Shown here: in pieces, positions 1-6,610 of the stretch
How the letters are laid out: every line of letters begins with the position of its first letter
Position numbering within the stretch: the first letter of the stretch is position 1
DNA from: Chloroflexota bacterium
GTDB lineage: Bacteria; Chloroflexota; Limnocylindria; Limnocylindrales; CSP1-4
Direction of reading: 5' to 3'
DNA: 16,750 bases
Assembly: GCA_015661135.1 (NCBI GenBank)
Contig: JACVXW010000133.1
Location: 1-16,750 of the forward strand
Translations under genes and position numbers: made by a program
The notes under the pieces: generated by a model
Database searches by the model: none
What the model saw: the letters and a program-made list of their open reading frames with translations, nothing else
What the model was told of the DNA's origin: nothing

Positions 1-1529
1 AGCAGTACCTGCCCGAGTTCCGCATCCGGATCCTCGTGGTGGGTGGTCTCGCACGTGAACGGCCAGCCGGTCGCCGCGCGCTACGGGGTCAGCGCCCTCT
101 ACGTCGCCTCGGGAGTGCTCGGGGCCGCAACAGGTGTGTCGTCCGCCGCCGCTCCCGCGCCCGCGCCGGCCGCGACGCTCCCGCCGACCGACCTCGGGGC
201 TTCGGCCGCGCCCACACCCACTGCCACGCCCACCCCCACCGCTACGACCGCGCCGACGACTGCGCCCGCGCCCGCGCCGTCGACCGCGCCGACAACTGCG
301 CCCGTGACCACGCCCGTGACCGCGCCCACAACCACCCCGACCACCTCGAGCCCAGGCCCTATACAACTCGGCGCGGCGACCATGTTCTACGGTCGAGGCT
401 GGGGTCACGGCGTCGGGCTGTCGCAGTACGGAGCCCGCGGCCGCGCCCTCGCCGGCCAGGCCGCGGCCGAGATCCTGGCCCACTACTACCCGGGCTCCAC
501 GATCGGCACGCTCGGCCCGGGCTCGAACGTCCGCGTGCTCCTCCTCAACGACCGCTCCTCGTCTACGGCCGCGGCGGCCCATGGACCGTGGCCGCCGCCG
601 GCATCGAGTTCCCGGCGGACGCCCGGCTCCGCCTCTTCCCTGGGCCGGCGCCGACCACGTGGCGGCTCCTTGTCGACGACGTCGCCGGCACCGTCCTCTT
701 CGACGGCGTCGTGTCCGGCGACCTTCGGGCGCAGCCGCTGACGGACGCCACGACGATCCAGCTGTTCTCCAAGCCGACGACGTTCGACCTCTTTCGCGGG
801 ACGCTGCGCATCCTCGGGAGCGGCTCGACCGTGGACGTGATCAACGAGCTGCCCCTCGAGTCCTACCTTCGAGGCGTGGTCCCGGCCGAGATGCCATCAT
901 CCTGGCCCACCGAGGCCCGCATCGCCCAGACGATCGCTGCCCGATCCTTCGCCGCCTACCGGCTTCGCCCGACGATGGGGACGTTCGACGTCTACGACAG
1001 CACGCTCTCGCAGGTCTATCTCGGGGTGCGCCGCGAGACGGCAGCGGCCGACGCGGTCATCGCCGCGACCACCGACCAGGTCATGCGGAGCGGCGCCGGC
1101 ATCGTGAACGCTCTCTTCCACTCGACGGCGGGCGGCGCCACGGAGAACAACGAGAACGTCTTCGTTTCGTCGACGGGCGGCATCATCGCCGGGCCGCTCA
1201 GCTATCTTCGCGGCTCGTCCGATCGAGATTCATCGGGCGCCTCCTACGACGCCGGGGCGCCGTACGCGACCTGGCAGACCCGTGCCTACACGCTCGCCGA
1301 GCTGTCCGCGATCTTCGCGAAGGACACCCGGACGAACGTCGGCACGCTGACCGCGCTGGAACTGCGCAATCGCGGTGTCTCGGGGCGGCTCATCAGCGTG
1401 ACGCTGATCGGTTCCGGCGGAAGTCGCACCGTCTCCGGCACGCTATTCGTCGCTGCGTTCAACGCTGGCAAGCCGTCTACCGACGCCCCGCTCCGGGGCA
1501 CGCTCCTGGACCTCGCCCCGATCCCCTGA
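1..1529 (+). CDS. SpoIID/LytB-domain cell-wall protein, 5' end outside window, frameshifted
   Basis: Secreted protein of the SpoIID/LytB family, whose members include lytic transglycosylases and amidase enhancers acting on peptidoglycan. Frame 1 is open from base 1. It reads a short SH3-like tail (SGSSWWVVSHVNG, RYGVSALYVASG), a Pro/Thr/Ala linker (about 148-357) and the family motif GRGWGHGVGLSQYGA (from about 391). Homology then moves to frame 3 near 553-563 (LLVYGRGGPW) and continues with ESYLRGVVPAEMP, which holds the conserved Glu of the SpoIID domain, then AARSFAAYRL and FHSTAGGATEN, to the TGA at 1527. One missing base (for example a C, giving CGC CTC CTC) would restore one frame. The GTG at 43 is in frame but coding clearly starts upstream of the window. 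No sporulation genes are nearby, so a general cell-wall role is more likely than a sporulation-specific one. The family call is firm; enzymatic activity is inferred. Confidence 0.85.
   Translation, partial: QYLPEFRIRILVVGGLARERPAGRRALRGQRPLRRLGSARGRNRCVVRRRSRARAGRDAPADRPRGFGRAHTHCHAHPHRYDRADDCARARAVDRADNCARDHARDRAHNHPDHLEPRPYTTRRGDHVLRSRLGSRRRAVAVRSPRPRPRRPGRGRDPGPLLPGLHDRHARPGLERPRAPPQRPLLVYGRGGPWTVAAAGIEFPADARLRLFPGPAPTTWRLLVDDVAGTVLFDGVVSGDLRAQPLTDATTIQLFSKPTTFDLFRGTLRILGSGSTVDVINELPLESYLRGVVPAEMPSSWPTEARIAQTIAARSFAAYRLRPTMGTFDVYDSTLSQVYLGVRRETAAADAVIAATTDQVMRSGAGIVNALFHSTAGGATENNENVFVSSTGGIIAGPLSYLRGSSDRDSSGASYDAGAPYATWQTRAYTLAELSAIFAKDTRTNVGTLTALELRNRGVSGRLISVTLIGSGGSRTVSGTLFVAAFNAGKPSTDAPLRGTLLDLAPIP
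246..304 (+). repeat. Degenerate Pro/Thr/Ala linker repeat in the spoIID-like gene
   Basis: A 23-bp unit at 246-268 recurs at 282-304 with one difference. It lies in a longer low-complexity stretch (about 148-357) encoding PTPTAT, APAP and TTAPVTTP runs. It forms the flexible wall-spanning linker between the SH3-like tail and the SpoIID domain. Confidence 0.6.
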
Positions 1530-1575
1530 TCCCTGGCCCGCCTCGCGGCGCCCGGAGGGGTCGCGTGCCGTCACC

Positions 1576-1717
1576 TACGATCCCGGGTCGTACTAGCCCG
1601 GATTTTCGGGCCGAAACCTCGCCTGGAGCGCGTCGTCGACCTGGATTCGTGCTCAGCGCCGAAGACCGTTGGTCGCGGATCCGGGTGTCAATGCGTCTAA
1701 CACGACCCGGGATCGTA
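1576..1717. repeat. Exact 16-bp inverted repeat enclosing 110 bp; each arm nearly palindromic
   Basis: The left arm TACGATCCCGGGTCGT (1576-1591) is the exact reverse complement of ACGACCCGGGATCGTA (1702-1717). Each arm is itself a near-perfect palindrome around CCCGGG, so each could be a dimeric-protein site, or the two could pair as the closing stem of a 142-nt RNA. The right arm can also pair with GATCCGGGTGT at 1678-1688, giving two mutually exclusive folds. The function is unknown. Confidence 0.6.
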
Positions 1718-1805
1718 ATTGGACCCGGAACCCCGCGGCCTCGTCCCGCGGCCCCGGCACCCGCCTCCGGCGCGCGCCGCCCTCCTCACCCGCGCACGAG
1801 GCTGC

Positions 1806-1811
1806 TACGCT
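1806..1811 (+). promoter_or_regulatory. Candidate -10 box (TACGCT) of the trpB-like gene
   Basis: TACGCT fits the TANNNT pattern seen before other genes in this window. It would start transcription near 1818, giving a leader of about 30 nt that contains the ribosome binding site. No clear -35 box is visible. Confidence 0.35.
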
Positions 1812-1832
1812 CTCGGCCCGCGCGACGAGGTT

Positions 1833-1840
1833 GAGGAGGG
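1833..1840 (+). promoter_or_regulatory. Strong ribosome binding site fixing the trpB-like start
   Basis: GAGGAGGG lies 7 nt before ATG 1848. It decides the start against the 43-codon-longer open frame, whose extension has no homology-like content. Confidence 0.75.
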
Positions 1841-1847
1841 TCCCGAG

Positions 1848-3218
1848 ATGGCTGCCGACCGGACGAAGTTCATCCTGGACGAGGACCGCATCCCGCGGGC
1901 CTGGTACAACATCAACGCGGACCTTCCGACGCCCGCGCCGCCGGTCCTCCATCCGGGCACCGGCCAGCCCATCGGCCCGGCGGACCTGGCCCCGCTTTTC
2001 CCGATGGAGCTGATCAAGCAGGTCGTCAGCCAGGATCGGGAGATCGAGATCCCCGAACCGGTCCGCGACGCCTACCGCCTCTACCGGCCCAGCCCGCTCT
2101 TCCGAGCGCACCGCCTGGAGAAGGCGCTCGGCACGCCGGCCCACATCTACTACAAGTACGAGGGCGGCAGCCCGTCCGGCAGCCACAAGCCGAACACGGC
2201 GCTGCCCCAGGCGTTCTACAACAAGGAAGAGGGCGTGACCCGCCTCGCGACCGAGACCGGGGCCGGGCAATGGGGCAGCGCCCTGGCCTTCGCGGGCGCG
2301 ATGTTCGGCCTGGACATCAAGGTCTACATGGTCCGCAGCAGCTACGACCAGAAGCCGTACCGCCGCGTCCTCATGGAAACCTACGGCGCGGAGGTCGTGG
2401 CGAGCCCCAGCCCGGATACGCAGTACGGCCGGAGCGTCCTGGCAGACAAGCCGGACCACACCGGTTCGCTCGGCCTGGCGATCAGCGAGGCGATCGAGGA
2501 CACCGTCACCCACCCCGGGACCAAGTACTCGCTCGGGTCCGTCTTCGACTTCGTCCTGCTCCACCAGACCGTGATCGGCCAGGAGGCGATCGAGCAGATG
2601 GCACTCGCCGGCGAGGAGCCCGACGTCGTCATCGGCTGTGCCGGCGGTGGTTCCAACTTCGCCGGCCTTACCTTCCCGTTCATCGGGCGAGGCCTGCGCG
2701 GCGGCCCGAAGCCGCGGATCATTGCCGTGGAGCCCGAGGCGGCGCCGTCGCTGACCAAGGGCGTCTACCGATACGACTTCGGCGACACGGCCCAGATGAC
2801 GCCGCTCGTCAAGATGTACACCCTCGGCCACTCGTTCATCCCCGAGCCGATCCACGCCGGCGGCCTCCGCTACCACGGCATGTCGCCGCTCGTATCCATG
2901 CTCAAGGAACAGGGCATGATCGAGGCGCAGGCAGTCCACCAGCGGGCGACGTTCGAGGCGGGCGTCCGGTTTGCCCGGGCCGAGGGGATCCTCCCGGCGC
3001 CCGAGCCGACCCACGCGATCAAGGTCGCCATCGATGAGGCGGTCGAGGCCCGCGAGGCGGGTCAGTCCAAGGTGATCCTGTTCAACCTGTGCGGGCACGG
3101 CCACTTCGACCTCTCCGCCTATGAGCGCTTCCTCACGGGGACGCTCGAGGACTACGAGTACCCGGCCGAGAAGGTGGCCGAGGCACTCGAGGCCCTGGCG
3201 GGCCTGCCGGTCGGCTGA
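1848..3218 (+). CDS. trpB: TrpB-like (TrpB2) pyridoxal-phosphate enzyme, tryptophan synthase beta family
   Basis: 456 aa, a normal length for the TrpB2 branch (longer than the usual TrpB of about 400). The PLP-binding lysine lies in GSHKPNTA (K114), the catalytic-glutamate motif ETGAGQW is at 136-142, and the phosphate-binding glycine loop GCAGGGSN is at 263-270. The family condenses indole with serine to make tryptophan; some TrpB2 members work without TrpA or have other beta-replacement roles. ATG 1848 is chosen because it follows GAGGAGGG by 7 nt. No trpA or other trp gene adjoins, so this is a stand-alone enzyme here, perhaps salvaging indole. The reading frame is intact, unlike several neighbours. 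The family is clear; the exact substrate is inferred. Confidence 0.9.
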   Translation: MAADRTKFILDEDRIPRAWYNINADLPTPAPPVLHPGTGQPIGPADLAPLFPMELIKQVVSQDREIEIPEPVRDAYRLYRPSPLFRAHRLEKALGTPAHIYYKYEGGSPSGSHKPNTALPQAFYNKEEGVTRLATETGAGQWGSALAFAGAMFGLDIKVYMVRSSYDQKPYRRVLMETYGAEVVASPSPDTQYGRSVLADKPDHTGSLGLAISEAIEDTVTHPGTKYSLGSVFDFVLLHQTVIGQEAIEQMALAGEEPDVVIGCAGGGSNFAGLTFPFIGRGLRGGPKPRIIAVEPEAAPSLTKGVYRYDFGDTAQMTPLVKMYTLGHSFIPEPIHAGGLRYHGMSPLVSMLKEQGMIEAQAVHQRATFEAGVRFARAEGILPAPEPTHAIKVAIDEAVEAREAGQSKVILFNLCGHGHFDLSAYERFLTGTLEDYEYPAEKVAEALEALAGLPVG

Positions 3219-3246
3219 GTCCCGGCCGGAAACCGTGCCCGCCGAC

Positions 3247-3304
3247 TATGCACCTCGCCGGCATACTCGGCCCGAAATATTCCGCCGACGTGCATAGCGG
3301 ACGG
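3247..3304. repeat. REP-like palindromic repeat, copy A
   Basis: A 58-bp element whose first 50 bp (3247-3296) form an imperfect inverted repeat with ends TATGCAC and GTGCATA and arms of about 20 nt. It aligns without gaps to copy B at 6003-6060, with about 46 of 58 bases identical by eye. Arm mismatches at positions 8 and 16 are shared by both copies. It sits between the trpB-like stop and the ABC promoter, where it could also act as a terminator-like hairpin. Family size and mobility are unknown. Confidence 0.7.
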
Positions 3305-3350
3305 TGAGGCTTGCGCTGGGCGGGCAGAGCTTCGAGGCTGCGCGGGCGGC

Positions 3351-3356
3351 TAGAGT
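3351..3356 (+). promoter_or_regulatory. Candidate leaderless -10 box (TAGAGT) for the ABC ATPase
   Basis: TAGAGT is followed by 6 nt and GTG 3363, so transcription would start at or next to the start codon. No ribosome binding site precedes this GTG, which fits leaderless translation. Confidence 0.5.
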
Positions 3357-3362
3357 GCACCG

Positions 3363-4360
3363 GTGACGATCGACGGACTGGCCCTCGCGACCCGTGGGCT
3401 CCACAAGCGCTACGGGTCCCGAACCGCCCTGGCCGGGCTGGATCTGTCCGTGCCGACCGGCGTCGTGTATGGCTTCCTGGGCCCGAACGGGGCCGGCAAG
3501 ACCACGACGATGCGGCTGCTCGCCGGCCTGATCGAACGCGATGCCGGCACGATCGAGATCCTCGGCCGGCCATTCGGGCGGGGTGACCGGCGGCGTCTGT
3601 TCGAGATCGGTGCGCTGATCGAGTCGCCGTCCTTCTATCCCTACCTGTCCGGGCGCGAGAACCTGCGAGCGCTGGCTGCGACTGGCGTTGCGACCTCGCG
3701 CAGCCGCATCGAGGAGTTGCTCGAGCTCGTCGGGCTGCGCGATCGTGCGCGTGACAAGGTCCAGACATATTCCCTGGGCATGAAGCAGCGCCTCAGCTCC
3801 TCCTCCTCGACGAGCCGTCCAACGGCCTCGATCCGGCGGGCATCGTGGCCATGCGCGAGACGCTCCGCCACCTCGCCGCAACCGGCAAGACGGTGTTCGT
3901 GTCCAGCCACGTCCTGGGCGAGGTCCAGCAGCTGGCGGACGTCATCGGAATCATCGCCAACGGGCGCCTCGTGCGCGAGGGACCCATCGACCACCTGCTA
4001 CGCGGCGAAGGCGAGGTCCGCGTCCGCGTCGCGGCGGATCAGGTTGAGGCGGCACGGAGCGCGCTTGCCGGGCTGGTCCCGGAAGGTGGCGTCACACCTG
4101 CCGCAGGCAACGACGGCTGGCTGGCCGTTCGGATCGAACCCGGTCGGGCAGCGGAGGTCAACCAGACGCTCGCCACCGCCGGGATCTTCGCCTCCGGTCT
4201 CGATGCGGGCAACGATCTCGAGTCGCTCTTCCTGGAGCTGACCCGAGGCGAGCTGGGCGCGAGTCGTGAGGGGACGTTCTTCGGTCTGGCCGGTGGCAAC
4301 GCGGCCGATAACCCGGCCGGCGGCCCCTCCGGCGCTCCCCCCGCCGGAGGCGTCACGTGA
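3363..4360 (+). CDS. ABC transporter ATP-binding protein, frameshifted with internal deletion
   Basis: ATPase of an ABC-2-type exporter, cytoplasmic partner of the permease that follows. From GTG 3363, frame 3 gives Walker A GPNGAGKTT (40-48) and a signature YSLGMKQRL (136-144). Frame 2 then gives Walker B LLLLDEPSNGLDP (from 3797), the H-loop VFVSSH and a long C-terminal domain to TGA 4358. In the family about 11 residues separate KQRL from LLLLDEP; here they are gone and the frame shifts by one at about 3794, beside a CTCCTCCTC run. As written, the protein stops being an ATPase after residue 144 (the first frame ends at 4241). This is either a real deletion of roughly 31-34 bp or a collapsed assembly. 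No RBS is seen; the start rests on the TAGAGT box. The last four bases overlap the permease start. Confidence 0.8.
4346..4350 (+). promoter_or_regulatory. Ribosome binding site of the ABC permease
   Basis: GGAGG lies 6 nt before GTG 4357, inside the end of the ATPase gene. It supports GTG as the permease start and translational coupling through the GTGA overlap. Confidence 0.65.
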
Positions 4361-5157
4361 GGCTGTTCGTGGCCAGCCTCCGCAAACTCGTTCGTCGGCC
4401 GGCGACGTTCGTTACGTTCGGCCTGCTCGTGGGCCTGCTCGGCCTGATCATCCTCGCCGTCAGCGCGACGGCCAACGAGCGGGCGGACGGGGATGGGCGC
4501 GACGCGCTCCTTCTCGTGACCTTCCCGGGCGCGTACACGCTGATCGTCTCGTTCATCCTGGGGCTCGGAGGGCTCTTCGCCGTCATCTACGGAGCTGCGG
4601 TGGCCGGCTCCGAATGGACGTGGGGCACCCTCAAGTCGGCGGTCGCACGGGGCGAAAGTCGGAGCCGCTATCAGCTCCTGTCGTTCGCGGCCATCGCGGT
4701 GATGCTCGGGCTGGGCCTTCTGGCGGCCTTCGGGATCGGGGTCGGCCTCGCCATCGTCGGCGCGAACATCGCCGGTGTCTCGACGACCGGCGTGGACGAC
4801 ACGACGACGCTCGGGACCCTGCCGGACATCCTCTCCCGCGGTTGGCTCGCGATCGTGGAGGAGGGCGCCCTCGGATTTGCGATCGCGACGCTCGCGCGGA
4901 GCCAGCTCGCCGGCATCGGGGCCGGCATCGCGTTCTACTTCGGCGAGCAGTTCGCCTCGATCTTCCTGCCCGACGTCGTCAAGTACCTCCCCTTCAACGC
5001 AGCCAGTGCCGTCGTTGACGCGGCCGGTGGGCCCGGCGGTGGCGGCCCGATCACCCGGCTGGAGCCGAACGTGGCGATGCTCGTCGTCGTCCTCTGGCTC
5101 ATCGGCGCCCTGGTCGTCTCCACGCTGTTCACGGAACGGGCCGAGATCTCCGGCTGA
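4357..5157 (+). CDS. ABC-2-type transporter permease
   Basis: 266 aa integral membrane protein with about six hydrophobic segments (roughly residues 16-35, 60-83, 107-137, 164-184, 192-210 and 236-256). A soluble loop precedes a SEWTWGTLK motif after the second segment, typical of ABC-2 permeases of the NatB/BcrB type, where the motif reads E..xGT.K. It would pair with the upstream ATPase to export a small molecule, ion or peptide; the sequence does not show the substrate. The start GTG 4357 overlaps the ATPase stop (GTGA) and has GGAGG 6 nt upstream. The frame is intact, so if the ATPase lesion is real, this half has outlived its partner. Confidence 0.82.
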   Translation: MRLFVASLRKLVRRPATFVTFGLLVGLLGLIILAVSATANERADGDGRDALLLVTFPGAYTLIVSFILGLGGLFAVIYGAAVAGSEWTWGTLKSAVARGESRSRYQLLSFAAIAVMLGLGLLAAFGIGVGLAIVGANIAGVSTTGVDDTTTLGTLPDILSRGWLAIVEEGALGFAIATLARSQLAGIGAGIAFYFGEQFASIFLPDVVKYLPFNAASAVVDAAGGPGGGGPITRLEPNVAMLVVVLWLIGALVVSTLFTERAEISG

Positions 5158-5164
5158 TCGCCGG
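5150..5164. terminator. Small hairpin at the convergent gene ends
   Basis: CCGGC-TGATC-GCCGG, a perfect 5-bp stem spanning the permease stop codon, 7 bp from the stop of the opposing gene. There is no T-tract, so a bidirectional terminator role is only possible. Confidence 0.3.
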
Positions 5165-5170
5165 TCAACC

Positions 5171-5818
5171 TCAGCCTGTCGCGCCGGCCGCCACCGGGCT
5201 GCCCGACTCCACGAGCGTCTTGAGGCCGGACACGATGTAGACGATTCCGCCGCTGAATTCGGCCGCCGTTCGCGAGCCCTCGCGGAGCCCGGAGGTCGTG
5301 ACGGTCAGCTTCGTCGGCCCGCCTGCTGCCTCGAGAACCCATGCCATCTCGACCGGTCCCTCGGCCTCAATGTCGGGATCCCATCGGGCGTGAAAGGACA
5401 TCCTGAGCAATTCCGGCGCCGAGCATTCGAGGACGACACCGTCCGCGGCGATCGAGCCATCCGGATATGTGTAGGCGAGTGGCGCACCGGGCTCCCAGGT
5501 CGATGCGACCGAGGTCCCGTAGTAGTAGCGGGCCGTGTCCGAGCCATCGGTGATCGCCTGCCAGACCCGCTCCGGCGAAGCCTGGATGTAGATGCTGTAG
5601 ACATGCTGGAACGTGGACATGGGTGCCTCCAGGTGTCGCTTCATCGCGCTCATCGCCCCGACGACCGGCTCGGCAAACTTGCTGGTCCAACGGTCGTGCA
5701 TGAGCCGGATCGGGACGGGGTTGAGGTAGTGCCGCTTCTCCCGGCCGATCCGCCGGGTCGTGACGAGCTCCGCCGCCTCCAGGACGTCCAGGTGTCGCAT
5801 CACGCCGAACCGCGTCAT
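5171..5818 (-). CDS. ArsR-type HTH fused to SRPBCC (AHSA1-like) domain, N-terminus damaged
   Basis: From ATG 5818 the protein is 215 aa. Residues 1-30 hold the end of a winged helix (MTRFGVMRHLDVLEAAELV, TTRRIGREKRHYLNP). An SRPBCC/AHSA1 fold follows from about residue 68 (HVYSIYIQASPERVWQAITDG to the C-terminus). Fusions of this kind are presumed ligand-responsive repressors. HTH homology continues upstream without a start codon (LLLDRLFERDGQTLGQLC, to about 5890), and the frame stays open to a TAG at 5972-5974. The usual N-terminal segment (an ALADPTRRR-like motif) is missing in all frames. The gene is therefore truncated or frameshifted at its 5' end, close to palindrome copy B; ATG 5818 is only the first available start. 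It converges on the permease, with 13 bp between the two stop codons. Confidence 0.75.
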   Translation of the reverse strand: MTRFGVMRHLDVLEAAELVTTRRIGREKRHYLNPVPIRLMHDRWTSKFAEPVVGAMSAMKRHLEAPMSTFQHVYSIYIQASPERVWQAITDGSDTARYYYGTSVASTWEPGAPLAYTYPDGSIAADGVVLECSAPELLRMSFHARWDPDIEAEGPVEMAWVLEAAGGPTKLTVTTSGLREGSRTAAEFSGGIVYIVSGLKTLVESGSPVAAGATG

Positions 5819-6002
5819 CTCCGGCAGGTACGAGCACAGCTGGCCGAGCGTCTGGCCATCGCGCTCGAAGAGCCGGTCCAGCAGGAGCCAGCATCGATGC
5901 CCATGGGGGCCCTGGCCCGGCGCAGGCCGACGACGGCCACTGGGTCGATGCCTCAGAGACGCCGGCGCCCGCTAATACCCACCGACATTGCCACCCGCGG
6001 CG

Positions 6003-6060
6003 GATGCACGTCGACGGCATACCCGCCGCCGACTATTCCGTCGAGGTGCATAGCGAACGG
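6003..6060. repeat. REP-like palindromic repeat, copy B
   Basis: Second copy of the element at 3247-3304, in the same orientation. Its arms pair better (ATGCACGTCGACGG with CCGTCGAGGTGCAT, 13 of 14). It lies between the divergent ArsR-SRPBCC gene and the DUF1801-like gene, 13 bp after the run of partly open frame that precedes it. Confidence 0.7.
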
Positions 6061-6091
6061 CAGGAGTGCGGACTCCACTGTACGCATCCGG

Positions 6092-6097
6092 CATCAT
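6092..6097 (+). promoter_or_regulatory. Candidate leaderless -10 box (CATCAT) for the DUF1801-like gene
   Basis: CATCAT, then CAGCCGC (7 nt), then ATG 6105. The block closely resembles TATCGT-CAGCGGC-ATG before lipB. It favours ATG 6105 over the in-frame GTG 6066. Confidence 0.4.
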
Positions 6098-6104
6098 CAG
6101 CCGC

Positions 6105-6527
6105 ATGGAGCCACTACCCGCCGGCGCTCTGCTCGCCGATTACCCCGCTCCGATGCGCGACATCGGGGAGTGGCTGCGCGGCGTCGTACGGCGCGCCGTC
6201 CCGGGAGCCATGGAGCGCGTCCGCCCAGGCTGGCGGCTGATCGGGTACGACGTGCCGGTGACGGTCACGCGGAGCGCGTACTTCGCGTACATCGCAGCCG
6301 AGCCGATCCACGTCCACCTCGGCTTTGAGCACGGCGTACTCATGGCCGATCCGCGCGGTCTCCTCGAGGGCGCCGGAATCACGAAGCAAACGCGCTGGGT
6401 CACGCTCACCCCGTCATCGATGCTGCCGGAAGATCAGCTCGCCGAGCTCCTCCGGGAAGGCGTGCGCGTGGCGACCCTGTCGCGCGGGGAGCGGGTCGCC
6501 ATCGCGATGGCACACGACGCTCGGTAA
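6105..6527 (+). CDS. DUF1801 / YdhG-like small protein
   Basis: 140 aa from ATG 6105 (153 aa if GTG 6066 is used). The core reads RVRPGWRLIGYDVP, SAYFAYIAAEPIHVHLGFEHG, then a GAGITKQTRWVTL segment. This is the layout of YdhG/DUF1801 proteins, small cytoplasmic proteins of unknown biochemical role often found near SRPBCC and ArsR genes, as here. No membrane segment or signal peptide is seen. ATG 6105 is preferred for the -10-like block ending 7 nt upstream and because the residues before it look non-conserved. It ends with TAA. The family call is moderately sure; the function is unknown. Confidence 0.65.
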   Translation: MEPLPAGALLADYPAPMRDIGEWLRGVVRRAVPGAMERVRPGWRLIGYDVPVTVTRSAYFAYIAAEPIHVHLGFEHGVLMADPRGLLEGAGITKQTRWVTLTPSSMLPEDQLAELLREGVRVATLSRGERVAIAMAHDAR

Positions 6528-6530
6528 GGT

Positions 6531-6580
6531 GCCGGCCGCCGGCCTCCCGAGCGGGGCAGGAACGCGGCCGGTGAACCGGC
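6531..6580. terminator. Two small GC hairpins after the DUF1801-like gene
   Basis: GCCGG-CCG-CCGGC (6531-6543) starts 3 nt after the TAA, and GCCGG-TGAA-CCGGC (6567-6580) follows. Neither has a T-tract; they are weak terminator candidates ahead of the lipB promoter. Confidence 0.3.
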
Positions 6581-6597
6581 GGGGGAGCGGCCCCTGC

Positions 6598-6603
6598 TAT
6601 CGT
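6598..6603 (+). promoter_or_regulatory. Candidate leaderless -10 box (TATCGT) for lipB
   Basis: TATCGT followed by CAGCGGC (7 nt) and ATG 6611; no Shine-Dalgarno sequence lies between. The same TATCGT box precedes GTG 11121. Confidence 0.5.
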
Positions 6604-6610
6604 CAGCGGC

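Larger units (their letters stand above)
1530..1847. other. Gene-free gap between the spoIID-like gene and trpB-like gene
   Basis: No convincing coding frame. It holds an exact 16-bp inverted repeat (1576-1591 and 1702-1717), a small hairpin GCCCG-GATTTT-CGGGC (1596-1611), a candidate -10 box TACGCT (1806-1811) and the trpB ribosome binding site (1833-1840). It is less uniformly GC-rich than its neighbours. Confidence 0.5.

Noticed and set aside
581..1834. 417-residue plus-strand frame within the spoIID-like region
   Set aside because: Arg/Pro-rich translation without homology; the SpoIID motifs lie in the other two frames.
1653..3104. 483-residue open frame on the minus strand opposite the trpB-like gene
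   Set aside because: Shadow of a high-GC gene: no family motifs, and the plus strand encodes a complete TrpB2 with a strong ribosome binding site.
3790..3815. Programmed ribosomal frameshift in the ABC ATPase
   Set aside because: A conserved 11-residue segment is missing at the same point, which programmed frameshifting does not explain, and there is no clear slippery heptamer.
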